A stretch of DNA of 64,000 nucleotides from Sclerurus mexicanus (lineage: Eukaryota > Chordata > Aves > Passeriformes > Furnariidae). The notes beneath the pieces are model-generated. The model was given only the letters and a program-made list of their open reading frames with translations. It was not told the DNA's origin and did not search any database. The stretch is taken from NCBI GenBank assembly GCA_013396755.1, contig VWZF01006736.1, positions 1,256,422-1,320,421 of the forward strand, in the 5' to 3' direction. Every line of letters begins with the position of its first letter. The stretch's first letter is position 1. The position numbers were made by a program, and so were the translations under genes. Positions 22,376-35,706 of the stretch are shown in pieces.

Positions 22376-23404
22376 ATGCTAATGGCATCAGATATAAACA
22401 CAAGGAACTGGCATTGTTCATCTCAAAAGAAAGAAGATGATAATACTTATATTACTGAAGCTCAGAGTCGTGTACCTGAAGGTTCATATATCCAAGGCAC
22501 ATTTTTTTATACAACACACCGTATGCAAGGCAAGTCCTAGCGCTGGCCCTGACATTAGACAGTGCTGACACAATTGCCAATGAAGATCTGAAGGTAGATG
22601 AATTCCACAGATATATATGGTCCTTATCTCAGGAGATAACAGAAAGATATGCTTAAATTTTCCAGTCTTTGTGGAATAGCTTCAAGGTCATTGGCTCTGA
22701 AAAATTTAAACTTTGAAACTATTAAAGCCAATTCTTCTCAAACTGGGAATACTGCAGATATAGGGGTTTCAAAACCATTAGAGTCTCTCTCCCTGAACAG
22801 ACTACCACCATGGAGCCCTGACAGCAATTAGAGTAGGGCAAGCTGATCTGAGATTAAAGAAATGGTAAATATCCCTTTTCAGGCAACGAAACTGAGCCTT
22901 TTGGCCCAAATAAATTTCATACTAGGAAACTTAAAATGTCTCCACGTAGGTGTCTATAGTTGTCTAAAATCCTATTACAGGCAATAGAGCCCAGGAAGCA
23001 TTTCAGCTCATGATAAAACAGACATCTAGAGGATGAGTCAGCTGCCTACACACTGGTTTGTAGTGGCATTTGATAATGTCTCTAGGCACACATGATGTCA
23101 TGTAGACCCTTGGGAGACTATTGCCCTTCTAAAGCAGTGCCAGATGAGATCACTGAGGACACAGGAAGTGGCATTGATGTCTCTGTCCTGTGAATGAATA
23201 ATTTCCCTTATCATGGCCCCTCACATAGCCACAGACTACGAATTCTCCTCCACAGTCACCACTGGGTACTAAATTTATCAGCCAAAATTGATCTGTCTTA
23301 ATCTTGAAATGAATTCCATCTGTCAGAACTATTCAAGGAGAAAATGATGCCACAGTTACGTGATGCCAGGTTTCTTCTTCAATATAGAGACACAGAATAA
23401 ATAT

Positions 23405-23610
23405 TAGGTGTCATGGCAATGAATAAGTGCAATGTGATAGCTTGTAAAGCAAATAGTATCAAACTGAAGGAGGAAGGTGGTGTTGTCCTGCATACCACCT
23501 GCGAGAGCTTCTGGAGCTCTGTTGTCAACATTTTAAAGAAGAAGACATTGAAAGGCGGGGAAGGATTTCACAGAGAGCTACAAGACCTGGTCATGATCCA
23601 GACATAAACA
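23405..23610 (+). mobile_element. Possible ancient CR1 coding fragment
   Basis: The order ggtggtgttgtcctgcatac, then cacctgcgagagcttctgga, cattttaaagaagaagacat and gagctacaagacctgg resembles the CR1 segment encoding the conserved (H)LEYCVQFW...KKDIE...RRATK region. It is heavily diverged, with no long matching frame. I give it as a suggestion only. Confidence 0.35.
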
Positions 23611-23687
23611 TGGTTAATAAAATGTATGGGAGATATTATCATGTATTATTGTCAATATTCACACCTGCTTACATGGAAAGAAAACTG

Positions 23688-23800
23688 AAAGAAACTGCAA
23701 GAGAGGGGTAGAATGTCATTTTGCACTATTTGGTAAGACCACCAAGGGCAAAAATTACAGCAGCATTTGGTAAAGAGACATGGGTTTGACTTCTAAACTA
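23688..23800 (+). repeat. Diverged direct duplication, copy 2
   Basis: Partner of 22255-22375: gaaagaaactgcaagagagg, then cattttgcac, gtaagaccaccaagggcaaa and tttgacttct in the same order. Flanks do not match clearly, so duplication limits are uncertain. Confidence 0.7.
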
Positions 23801-25279
23801 TCAGAAAAATATTCAGAGAGATGCCATGCTTTAAAACTAGAGACTTATAAATTCCAAAGTTTTTTTTCCCCTAAATAAAGAGAAGCTAGCACACAGAGGT
23901 GGGGAATTTTTAACCTTGGCCTGCCTGGCTTTTTCAGAGAGATGCCGTAGGATGATTCATTCTGCTGCTGAACAAGCAGTTTTCTGCAGGTCAGAGTAGA
24001 AGAGCAAATAGCCCCCCTACAGCTGTGATACTTATGACACTGCTTAGTGGTGCTAACACATCAAAGTGTAATCCCCAGAAGTGTCCCCAGGCTTTGCATT
24101 AGACTTGATGGACCTTGGGGAATGCACTAAGAGAGAGGGGAAGAAAAGGCAAAGTCTGCCTTTCTGAAGAGGGCATATTGCATCAATTAGCACAGAGATA
24201 CACTGAGGTGCATCTTGGTGGCAGTGCTTTCCTTTCATCTTTCACAAAACATCTAATCTCCCCAAAGCCATATAAAAAGTACAACTAGTAGCACATACCA
24301 GTGTTTATCACAAGAAATTGTTAATAAAACTGAGGGTTTCCTAGAGGGAACCTCAATAAACATTCCATTACTGAAAAATTAAAACAAAACTGTAACATTT
24401 TAGACAGCTCTGGCAGTATCAAAGAAAGATCCTGTTGGACAAAACCCAGGAATGAGTTGTCTCTGATTAAACAGGATCATCTAGAGAAGGATGATTTCCT
24501 CACAAGCTGAGGAATTATTTCCTTTTTATGCAAAGAGAGTGATAAAAAGGTAAAAAGAAGCTGCTGGGATCTCCTCCATTTCCCACACCAGTGGTTATAA
24601 ATTTGCTGCAAAATTCATGGGCATCTATGAGGGAATCAGAGGGGATTTGGGAGGCAAAACATTGTCCGCGTAAAGTAATGTAATAATTACTACTTTCAAC
24701 TCAGCATAATTACAAATGAGCTCCCACCAGCTACTAATTATCTTCTTGGTTACAGAGGCCATATTTTATTTAAATGAAGTGGAATGAAGTGCTGGTGAAA
24801 GCTACATAACACGGCAGAGGAGATGTATTTCCTCTTTAGGCCCTTGGTTTAAGAATCTTGTTTTTAAAGGTACAGGAAGAAAAATCACACAGAAACTGAG
24901 CATTCTCCTGAGCATCTGAGAGACCCCAGGTCTAACTCAGAAAGAAATTTACTTTCCTTGAATGAGCAACAAACAGAACAAGCAAAGTTAATTTGTTGTA
25001 GTGCTAATTGCTCTTCAGTTCTTTTTGAAAAAATCCAGCCAAAATAAAGTTTTTGGGTGGGTACCTTGGGTCATATCCCTCTCACCTTTCTTCAGACACT
25101 CATGGTAGCCTTCAGCATTTTCTGCAGTCATGGGGGTAAGCACATCTTTGTTGGGTCTCTAGATGTCTACGTTACCCGGGAGGAACAATTCACCCAACTT
25201 CACTTTAAGGAACTTAGAAAGCATCCTATGAACTGAAGTCAGATCTTTTCCCCCACACAGTAATGCCTAAACCACTCTC
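23801..25279. other. Unannotated non-coding stretch
   Basis: No gene or named repeat recognised. Confidence 0.5.
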
Positions 25280-25412
25280 TGTCAAAACAATGTTATGTTA
25301 CATTTAACCCTGGAAACTAAGTGTCTTAGTTCAAGGGGAGAACTAAGATATCTGTGTTGACCAAGAAATAATCCGTCTCCTTTTAAATTTAGAAAACAAA
25401 ACTTTAAATAGG

Positions 25413-25437
25413 AGATATATATATATATATATATATA
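25413..25437. repeat. (AT)n microsatellite
   Basis: About twelve AT units, uninterrupted, within the GC-rich possible LTR. Confidence 0.95.
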
Positions 25438-25599
25438 AAGATAACAGTTCTTAAGCACAATACATTTATATGTATATCCAGAAAGGACCAAACACCAACA
25501 GCTTGTAATAAAACCTCCCTCTCCCCCCAAATGACAAGGCAAACAGTTAAAAGGTCTTTTGGCTACCCCCAAAAGAAAGGACTGCAATTGTATCTAATG

Positions 25600-25730
25600 A
25601 CAGTAGGTGGCGATGTCGCACCTCAGCTGCTGCCCTCTCTCTCTCAGGGGATGCAGTTCTATTTACAGACAGCAAGAGGCGATGTTGCGCACTGGCCGCT
25701 GGCCTCTCTCCGGGGATGGCAGGTCACCAT
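25600..25730 (+). repeat. Partial tandem duplication
   Basis: gacagtaggtggcgatgtcg followed by gctgctgccctctctc and ggggatg recurs as gacagcaagaggcgatgttg, gccgctggcctctctc and ggggatg about 70 bases later. Two diverged tandem units lie inside the possible LTR. Confidence 0.7.
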
Positions 25731-28700
25731 GTCAGCTGCAGTGATGTTGATGACAAGAGCAGCAGAAGGAGACCTATCTCTGAAGTAAGGAAACAGGCGC
25801 TCTCTCTCTCCTCTCCACGGCAGCTCCTGCAATGCCCACGGTTGCCCACAGATGAAAATGGTTGAGTCAGGGATGAGAAGGCAGAGTTTCAGTTGATCAG
25901 TGATGCCGGACACCACTGTGCCTCTGCCTCGCTCAGCCCGCTGATCGCTGCAGCTCCTGACCTGCTCAGGAAAAGCACAGAAGCCCCGGCCACTTCCCCC
26001 CCCCTCCTCCCCCTCCTGGCCTGGGGAGAGACCAGAATAAAAGGCCCTGGCTAAGCGATTAACATCAGGATATGAATATTCATCTTGCCCTTTGTTAACC
26101 ATCTTTACAGACTAAGTCGTTGCCTCCAAGCTTTTAGGAAGGAATTCCAACAGATTGTTGAAAATATAACACTAAGTAGCATTCATAAACATTGGAATGA
26201 AGTCTAAGGACTAAATAGAGCAAGACAAGGAAACCTGAAGTCCTTGCCTAAAAACTCCACCCTAAATAGACAAGGCAGAAAAGGGCTGGAGGAAATGATA
26301 CCAGATGTCAGCAGAAGAAGTGTGTGATGGCATACACTATCTCAGATGGTCCAGAAGTCTAACTTCTGTGTTGGAAGACAAAGCTCATGGAAATAGGGAA
26401 GAAGGTAAAAGACATGTTGGAAAGGAAGACAGAAAAGGAAGAAGAAAATTCCTCTACAGTGTATGCAAGGAAAGAAGTTGCAAGGATCACCATTTTCCCA
26501 ATACACTTCAAAGTATATAGGGTTAATGTTGGATTTAAAGCATCACATGGATATAAATCCACAGTGAAATTAAAATATTGAAAGACAAAGACAAATACTA
26601 GAATGATCAAAGACAATTAAAATCTTGTAAGAAGAGCATACCCATATAAAGGTTTTTGACATTTAAATGTCAAAATTATTTAATGACAACAACAATAGCT
26701 GTCAAGTGTAAATGCACTGAGCTTTCCATTCACCTCTCAAGTAGCAATTTAATAAGTAATTTTAATATTTTTCTCTTCATAGACAAGGGTTCTATGTTTT
26801 TCTTTTCAGGGCTTGTAAGTTATATTCAAAAATGTCATTCTTGAAACTATCATTTAATAAGTTTTGTTTATTATTTATTCCTAGCGAGCTGACTTTTCTT
26901 AGGATCAGGGCTACAGCAGCTAAGCACTCAGAGCCTTGCTGTGAGATATTCACTACTCCAAGTAGATTTTCAGCTGAAGGCACAAAGCCCAGCCATAAAG
27001 TCCACTAGTGGGTTGAACTCTGGAATCATAGACATGTCTGTAGCAGTCTGCAGAGGCCTGAAAAACTTGTTAAGTGTCTCACACTGCAGGCTCCATAGTT
27101 AAAAAAAACCAGGCACAACCACAGTATACAAACCTTTACCTACACACATTACTTCTTATAATAGCATAGTGAATGCACATTATCTATATTTGCAGCTGTT
27201 TCAGATTACTCATAATTATCTGGCTTATTTATTGTGCATCACACTGAATACAGAGATGTAGCAGAATGATAAAAACAGTAACATAATTCATATGACTAGA
27301 AAAAAATTTGAAGGCAATATTACTGTACTGATGAAGATTCCAAGCTGAAGAGCACATATGTTTTTGAAAGGGTTTTTTCTTAATTTTACTTGAAAGAGAA
27401 GCAAACGTTTGGCTTTAACCCGCCACTTTTACATTCTATTTTATTACACACATGAAATTATTTTTCAGTATTTAGTTACCCGAACATTATGCACCAGATG
27501 CTCAGCACTGTATATTGTACATGAAATACGTATTCTTTTAGTATCTCTGATGAAACTCAGAGAAAATGAAAGTGAGAAAAAAGGATTGTTTTTGCAGTTT
27601 CTCTAGATAGCAATCTATTCCTCTTGTGTGTGGACTACAGTTCCATCTGTGATTAAAATGATAGGTGTCTTGTGGTTTATAAAACCCAATCCTATTTACT
27701 TAGCTGTGTTTTTAATTAAGTGTGCTTTGCAGTCGAACTCTCTGTGGCACTTGTATGGAGAATGCTATAAAAATAAAATGAGTGACTGAATGTAATATTG
27801 GATAGGGATTGCTGAAATGCATTTAAATGTTTTTAAAGCATGCTCATAAAACTTATGTTGGACAGGTTAAAAATTCAAATTTCCTGGATAAGAAAATTTT
27901 TTCATTATTTAGCAAGAGTGACATATGATTAGTCATTACAGTCTGCCCAGAAAAATTAAAAAACTCTTTTATGCTTCTGAGTTTCAGGAATTTCTACTTT
28001 ACAGCTGTTTTCATCAACCAGAGCAGAGCAGGTGATAAATGAGGCTCCTCTCCCTGCACACATATTTGCTATCTTGGTGGCCCTGTCACAGAAATGAAGG
28101 ACTTGGAGCACTGGCTGTTTGAATTCTGCCTCTTTGAAACCATGTGTATATCTTACATCTGGAAACACAAACACCCTTAAATTACTAGGTGACATCGGAT
28201 TGGAGATATATAATTATCTGAAAGTATATTCAGTACTTCGCTCTTTTATTGTTCTTATGTCTATGACTGGAACATACAGAGCTTCAATTCTGATCCTATT
28301 CAACTAATGCTTGTACCAACACAAAACAAAAGAGGGTATCTGCCCATAGCAGTATACGATCCCAACAAGACATTTCAGGGTGATGCATAGATCATGTCAG
28401 AAGGAATTATGGACAGTAAAGTAGTCACTCTACACATTCACTTTAGAGTGAAGTAGGTGATGCCTTCCAAAATGCCCCTTCCTCTCTAGCAACTATAAAA
28501 GGAATTTGGGTATTTGAGAATGAGATATCCACCTTACAGATGTCTAAAATAAAAGGAGATCAATCCCAAAGAGTCAGAATAACTGTTGTCAGTTTTCTGT
28601 GGGAAGGACAAAGATAAGCTTTAAGGAAGGTTATTTGCAGAAAAGAGAGCAAAGGAGAGGTGTTTTGCATATTTAGATAGAGCTCAATCAATCAGATTGA

Positions 28701-31640
28701 CACCCGACTATGATAACTGTTCAGGCACTTTCCAGTAATGCAATAGTGCAATCAATGATTTTACAATGTATTTTTTTAATACATAATTCAATTTCTTCAT
28801 TATCTTCTGCAGAAATAAGACAATGCTTTGTATATGGTGGAAACATTATGTTGCTGGAGCAAAATGTACAGCTACTACGTTCATGACTCATTGCAAACCT
28901 TCTATTATACTGCAGCTGGGAGCAGTGAACACAAAGCTCACACTCTTTCTGTTGGCCCCTTTTCCCTCTAAACCAGAATTTGCTCTGTGATCCTGTATGT
29001 GTTGACAGTATGTCAGCTACATGGTGGTCTAAGCCCATTGCTGACTCAGGTCACTTGCCCTCCTGAATACTTGTTGCAAGTGCAGTTAAAAACTTGCATT
29101 ACAGTCTTACAAAAGTTCATGCTCATAACAATGTAAAATGATCAGGTAGGGTGGGACTGATCAAGATACAGCTAAATCCACCATCATCCTAAATTTGCCT
29201 CTTTCTAAGCTGCAGCTGTGACAGTAGCTCACAAGAGAAACAGAAAGCACGTGGATAAGGCAGCAGCACGCTTATGCCAATTTTTCACCTCTACAGTATT
29301 GCTTAATGCACAGCCTCATGGTGCCTGTCTGGATATCTGCTTTTATCACAGATCTTCACTTGTAGAATAGGGATCATACCAGCTTTTTTGTCATCTTTCT
29401 TGTCTATCCTGGATTACAGAAACAACAGCACAAATTCTCCACTAAGTGTTGAGAAACACCCTTAGAGATTTTTTTTTTTTTTGGTGTGTGTTTTTAGAAG
29501 GTTATGCTCCTCCTGATAGTTTTTGCATTAAAGCAGCAAAAAAACCATTCATTGGAGAAGGAAACTGTATTCTGTGTTGTGAACATAAGGGTATTCTCTT
29601 CACTCTTGTGATGAGCATAGTAGTCTAGCAATTAAAATTACCCATTTACTGCACCTTAGATTTCCACAATGCAACCCAATAGTGCATGTTAAAGTGTGAA
29701 GCCATGAGGGAAATGGCATAGCTTTTGCAAAGCTATACTTTTAAGTAAAAGCAGACTACGTGCTCACAGGAGAGTTGAATGTTTCTGAACACCCACTTTT
29801 AAGATGTTTAAGTCATTGTGTAGGCACTGAGTTGCTGACATGTTCTTTGGCTGTGTAAAAATCTTAAGATTTTAAAATGAAAAGTATTTTTACTGGTTGC
29901 ATGGTGCTGTCCTGTAAACAAAGCAGTGAACTTTAGTAATGTTAATTTTTGTGGGTTAATGTGGGCTGAGGACATAAACAGATGAATGTTCAGCCTAAAG
30001 GGAGAGACTGGAAGTGCTCTGCCTGTTTCCCATCGATGAACAAGGGAATGTTGGCCAAAAGAAAGCAGCCTTTGAAGGATAAGTTTCTTCTCTATTAACA
30101 ATATTTTTCTCTCAGTAAATAGGCTGGTATATAATTTTCAAGGATAGCAAATAATACAAATTTAATCTTTTATTATCTTCTGCACATCCTAGTTAATGTT
30201 ACACTTGGATGGAATTCAAGGGATTGTGAATAGGTGAATCTTCTGTAGTTGTCTTGTGTAATGTTGCGTTACCAGTGATCTTTTCAGGAAAAACATAGCA
30301 CCCCACTGAGTCACAAGAAATTCACACAAGCAAGTATAACAACGTTTTGTTTTCAAAAGGTACTCTCATAACAGTTTGGAAATGGCATAATAGTGATAAG
30401 CTGTGTGAAGGCTCTTGTTTACATGCTCAGCTGATAGAAATTATGACTGTTGCCTGAGTAGAGCTGGAGAGAACAAGGTTTATGGGAACTCAAAGTCTGT
30501 TCTGTGATCTCATTCTTTAATTTCTGATCACGAAATTAAATCTCATTTTTAGGCACCCAACAGTTGAGCATTCCTGACTCCAGAGATTTGCAGATACAAC
30601 AATAATAAAATCCATGCTGCAAGGTCAACATAACACAACTGTTTCCAGCTCCTTTGTTTCTTTCACTGCTGGACTTTGAAGAACAGCTAGTTACAGCATA
30701 TCACATTAAGGTTATTATGTCATTAGCGATTATTACACACACTGATTATTACATACAAGAAAGCTTGGTACCAGTCTCTGGCATATATAAAAATGATAAC
30801 GGGATATAAAGTTCAATATTATTGATCTTTTTTCCCCTAAGTATTTATCAGTTCTCTGTAAATTAATACACTTGCAAGATAATTTAATGAAGGGGGGAGG
30901 GAGGGCATTTGAGGCAAGTAGTTTTATCAGATTAGTTCTTTCTAATGTGTCATTTAGGAACAGGAATCAAAATTGCTTTGCCTGCTGTCTAGACCCTCTT
31001 GCTGTGATTTGATGCCTCCACTGCTGAGTTCTCACCACTGCTGATGGTGTCACCATTGCATGGAGAAGAGCAGCTCTGCAACCTCCCAGAGCAATGGCTG
31101 GACAATGGTGTGGGATGCAATGTCTTTTTAACCAACTCAGTCATCCCTGGAGACAGGAGAGATGCAGAAAAGTGACAGAAAGGGCAGTTTGAATGGAATA
31201 GTGGAAAAGTAGGAAGCACTGTGGATTTTTTCAGACAGGGGATCTAAAACAGACAAAATAGAAATTACTCACCTCCTTTCTGCTGCAAGGAGCATGTGCA
31301 GAAAGCCTCCTCCCATCCCCTTCCACATCAGAAAAAATTTCAGACTCCCTTTGCCTCCATTTGTCTGTGCTCGGGTGCCAGGCCAAAGTTTCCCACTGGG
31401 CCTTGTATATTCTTCAGCATAAGTGAGACTGAGCAACTCCAGACATGCTGCCTGTCCCCATCTTGGCAGCAAGTGATACTGCCTATCTATCAGCCACATT
31501 CCCCAAACGTGACTTAGTCAGTCTGCCTTCATTGCACACGCACTTGCAATCAATTTGCCAGGTATATATATGACATTACTGTAGTTACAGCATTCAGTAT
31601 GTCTTATATATTCACTCAGTTTACTTCATCTTCTGTTCCT

Positions 31641-31668
31641 ATAAAATATATATATATAGATATATATT
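31641..31668. repeat. AT-rich microsatellite
   Basis: Interrupted TA repeat: ataaaatatatatatataga then tatatatt. Confidence 0.9.
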
Positions 31669-34300
31669 CTTAATTCAATATAGGCAAAATCTCTCAATTT
31701 CTCTCAGTTCTTTGGCTTCAATTTTCTTGCTGGTATTTATCTTGTCAAGTTCAAGTAACAAAACACATTTACTATCTGCGGTTGCAAGAATTATAAGTTG
31801 GTTTCTTGCTTTGCTTAATTTCATCAAACCAGGAGGCTTGGTAGTACTCTTATAACAGGAATTTGCAGCGGCACAACACTGAAATAACTCCTGCATCAGT
31901 TTGTTCGTATCAGGGCAGAAGTTTTCAGTGTAAGAGAATCCCAGGGGAAATTAGGAGGAATACTGAGCAAACAGAGCAAAGATAGCCATAGAGCTTACTG
32001 ATTCCAAAGCACCTTGCTGAAATACTATCTACTTCTCTTTGCACCAGAGCGAACTGTGCTGAGAAACACCTTTACAAGTCCTTTGCTTCGTGCACCGATT
32101 TGATAAATACAAAACAAAAAATTACATTTGGTACCTGATTTTCAAACTGTTACGCAGCACCTCATTTACAGGTGCTTGCAAGAGCCCAGGTGACTCAACT
32201 TTACATGTGTGTTAAATACTTCCAATATTAAGACCACAGGTGCATAATAGCAGCTTCTTGAATTATGCCGCTAGAAGTGGAGGCCAGTCTATCCATGAGA
32301 TTATTGTAATCAAAGTGTTCAAATCAATATTGCATTACTTAATCAATAAGTATAAAAAACATTCTTTTTGACGCATGAGAGCCCATATGCTAGGGAAAGC
32401 TTGAATAGTTGTTTCTTACAGAGGAAACTTAAGATAACCAAAAGCCATATGAGATACAATAAGGACACAGGAATCAAAGCAGGCCACTGGAATCAAAGCA
32501 GGACTTCACTCTTTTTTCAAAGTAAAAATCAATCAGAGTATACAGCTGTGAGGACCACAAGATCACAAAATATATTGGATTTAGATGCCAGACAGTTATA
32601 AAAGCTTTTTTGAATTCATGGACATCCCGGGCTTCTTACAACAGTCTTCTCAGTGTTGATTTCCTTCCTTTTCTCAGCATCACAATAAGCTTAATAAAAA
32701 CAAAAAAGCTGTAACATCATCCCTGCTAGTACTGCAGCATAATGATGTAAAATTGAATAGATTAGTTTAAATTGAAACATTTTTTGGCATCATAACAGAG
32801 TCATTATGGGATATTTGGTTACCATAGAAACACAGGTAACGAAAGAGACACTGTCACTAAATCATGAAACTTGAAATAAATTAATACAGATATCAGAATC
32901 ATAGCCTCATGTATTACGTTAAAGGATTGAGCTCACTGCTAACATGTAAACTCTAACTTTACTGATTGTACAACTCTAAAAAAAAAGGCTGTGCCTACAC
33001 ATTGTTCACATGAATCAGTCTTTTTTCAATGTTTGGGGAAAAACAAAACAGAGCCGAAGTTTTAAGAAAATGCTGATATATATTTGCTGTTCACCTGTGT
33101 TAAACAAATAATCTTAAACAAGAAAATAGTGCTGCTTAAGGGGTAATATTTGACAAAGAGGACAGAACCACAGAAGCTACCACAACACTTGAGCAGAATC
33201 TGTAACTGCTAGAAGTAGGTTTTTTTCCTAACACATCTGTTTTCTGAGTTTTAAGGTTAAATGTTATTCTGTTGTTATGTTTTTTTCCCCAGGGTAAAGT
33301 AGTCCTTTGCCTCTACTGCCACTATGCAAAAGATGATACCCATAGGTAGCCCATATGAAGGTCTGTGCAGTGAGGCAGGGGTGTGTGTACTTGTGTCTTC
33401 TTTTTCCCATGCACATGAAAATTTAGCATCAGCACCTACAATAGCAAATTTAAAACTCTGACTCTTCAAAAAACATGCAAAACTGGCCCTTTCGACTTTC
33501 TCTAATAATGTCTGCCATTCTCTGATTATCCTTCTCATCCCTCATTCTTCCTTCTCTTCCCTCAGGTACTTTTTCCTCCCAGTACCCCTCACACACAGAC
33601 TTGTCTGTTTTGATAAAGAGGTATGCCACTGCAAAATTAAAACCTTCTTGTAAATATTTCTGCTCTGATAATTTTGACCATATTTTCTTGGAATTAAGTT
33701 CTTCATTACTGAATATGCTGCCAATTAGGGAACACAGTGTCCTACCAGCTAAAGTTCATTACAGCAATGTGAAGTATAAATATTATAACTAGAGAAAGAG
33801 AAGGAAAAATAAGGAAGGATGCAATCTAATAACTTGGGAACTTACCTAGCCTTAACAACCTGACACTTAATGCACAATAGTTATATGAAGATCAGTGTTA
33901 CAGTTACAGAAGTTAGAGGACAGATGAGATCCAAAGATAGGGTTGAGATCCAAAAATGGGGCTGTGAGACACAGCATTTATTACATGGATGACTGGTCTC
34001 TGAAGGGGATTGACAGCTTTACCATCACTCTTGAGAAGAAGGTCTGAATTTGAGGTGTTGCATTTGCAGGACTAGAGAATTCAGGAAATCTTTGTTTTTC
34101 TGTGTTGTAGTCACACTTCAGCCACCTTCCACTAGCAGAAGTTAGCAATATGATAATATTCCTTGTTTGTGATTCTATTAATGCATTGTTATAAGAGCAA
34201 TTAAGGGAAAATTACTCTCCAGTAGAGGTGCTAATTATATTCTCAAATTCCACCATGCCATGGAAACATGACAACAGGTGTCATGTCTCCACCTTGTAGA

Positions 34301-34390
34301 CAAAAAAGAACAAAACAACCCCCAAAACCAAAAAGCAACAACAACAAAAAACACAAACAAAAAAACCAAACCAAACAAACAAAAAAAACC
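34301..34390 (+). repeat. A/C-rich low-complexity tract (CAAA-like)
   Basis: About 90 bases of almost only A and C in CAAA, AAACC and CAAAC units, with a few G and T. The long phenylalanine-rich minus-strand frame here is a composition artefact. Confidence 0.85.
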
Positions 34391-35219
34391 TGTAAAAGGC
34401 AACCTAATTCCTTTCTTCACAATGAGAATTTTGTAGAACAGGACATATCAGCAAGTATCTGAAAGAAGAAATGTTGCAAGTGGCACTCTTCACACAAGAA
34501 GCAGTGATGCAATAAGAAAAGGTGACTTTCTAGTTTGTACCTTATGTTTCTCACACTTACCCTTCTCCAAAAGAGATGAGCAGAGAAAACTGTTGATATT
34601 TCCAGCAGAGTTTTAGAAATCCTTCCATAAGCCTTCCACAGAGCATCCCACTAGAGAGTAGGTTCCTCAGACCAGTTGGCAGGCCTCTTTGTGAGTGTTT
34701 TGGTCCATACCCAGGTGGTACAGTATGCATAAATTACCAGAGAGCAGAAGGGGTGCTTTCCACAGCACTTGCCAACCCTGCAGGAAGTGGTTCCTAGACT
34801 TTACCAACAAGCATCATAGTAGGTATCTTTCCCTCAGGCATTTCAGAAAACAAAAAGCAATACTGTCCACATTGGCTAATTGCAACCCTATGAGGCATTT
34901 AATGTCTAAAGCCCTGTTCTAAATGTATTATCAACACAAAGGGGTACTGATTTGTTCTCTTACAAAGGAAATTTATTCCTTTTAGCAGAATACTTTCATG
35001 GAGAAAGTCTTGCACACCATCCCTCCTTTTGTCTACTCTGAATGACTCTGAATAGTCTACACAGTTAGAGAGACCAGAAAGGCTGAATTTCTTGATCTTC
35101 TCTAGTCTATCTAATGTTGATCCACTGGTGAAAGGGGGGAAGAAGGCAAGATGTATTGAGTCTAACTGCATTGCTGGTAATTTTCTATATAATAGCCCCT
35201 TTTGCATTTGTGACTACAA

Positions 35220-35706
35220 CAGTCTCAATAACACAACAGGTTTAGGCTATTGCTGAGCAGTGCTTATACAGCATCAAGGTTTTTCTCGCTCTGCCCCAGC
35301 AAGGACGCTGGGGGAGCACAAGAAATTGGGACTGGACACAACTAGGGTAGCTGACCGCTACGCAAAGGGATAGTCCATACTTTATGATGTTATACTTAGA
35401 TGTAAAAGCTCAGGTAAAGGAGGAGGATGCAGGGACAATTGTGGTTGTGGTAGTTGTCTTCCCAAGTAAGCATTACATGTGCTGAGGCACAACTTCCCAG
35501 GAAATGACTCAGCATCTGCCTACCAATGGAAAGTAGTGAATGAATGTCCTGTTTTGCTTTGTTTGCACACACAGCTTTGCTTCACTTACTGAATATCTTT
35601 ACCTTGAGCAGAGAGGTTTCTTGCTTTTGATCTTTTGGTTCCCTTTCTCATCCTACTGGGAGATGAGTGAGCGACTGGGAAACAAAACTGGTGCTCCAAG
35701 ATGACA
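35220..35706 (+). mobile_element. Solo LTR fragment, ERVL-like avian family
   Basis: Shares its layout with the LTR at 57680-58249: ataacacaacaggtttaggc, then ctgagcagtgctta, acagcatcaagg, a tggacacaactagg and gctgacc segment, a TATA remnant gatgtaaaagctcag (about 35399), tgtcttcccaagtaa and a G-rich gatgagtgagcgactgg end. The first ~100 bases of the LTR are missing. The end near agatgaca matches a TG...CA-type LTR end. No internal retroviral genes are next to it. Confidence 0.7.

Larger units (their letters stand above)
21197..23404. other. Unannotated stretch with a hexamer array and a duplicated segment
   Basis: Apart from the hexamer array at 22118-22171 and the duplicated segment at 22255-22375, listed separately, I see no gene or named transposon here. 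Confidence 0.5.
25280..26109 (-). mobile_element. GC-rich repeat, possible solo LTR
   Basis: An ~830-bp island that differs from its AT-rich surroundings, with CT-rich runs, several CpGs and a C-run at about 25998. On the plus strand it starts tgtcaaaac and ends ctttaca, an LTR-like TG...CA pair. I see no target duplication and no clear TATA or polyadenylation signal in either orientation, so the strand is a guess. Inside are an AT microsatellite and a partial tandem duplication (25600-25730). The 147-codon minus-strand open frame (25659-26102) is most likely a by-product of GC-rich sequence. A CpG-island promoter is a less likely alternative. Confidence 0.35.
26110..35219. other. Unannotated non-coding stretch
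   Basis: 9 kb with no gene or transposon I can identify. It contains a T-run near 29470, an AT-rich microsatellite at 31641-31668 and an A/C-rich tract at 34301-34390. Open frames reach about 100 codons at most and show no domain. Confidence 0.5.

Noticed and set aside
25659..26102. 147-codon minus-strand open frame
   Set aside because: GC-rich sequence lowers stop frequency. The translation has no domain and lies in a probable repeat.
31269..31500. Possible minus-strand exon with donor-like ggag/gtgagt at 31273/31272
   Set aside because: The donor matches consensus but there is no convincing acceptor or protein similarity. One good donor is expected by chance.
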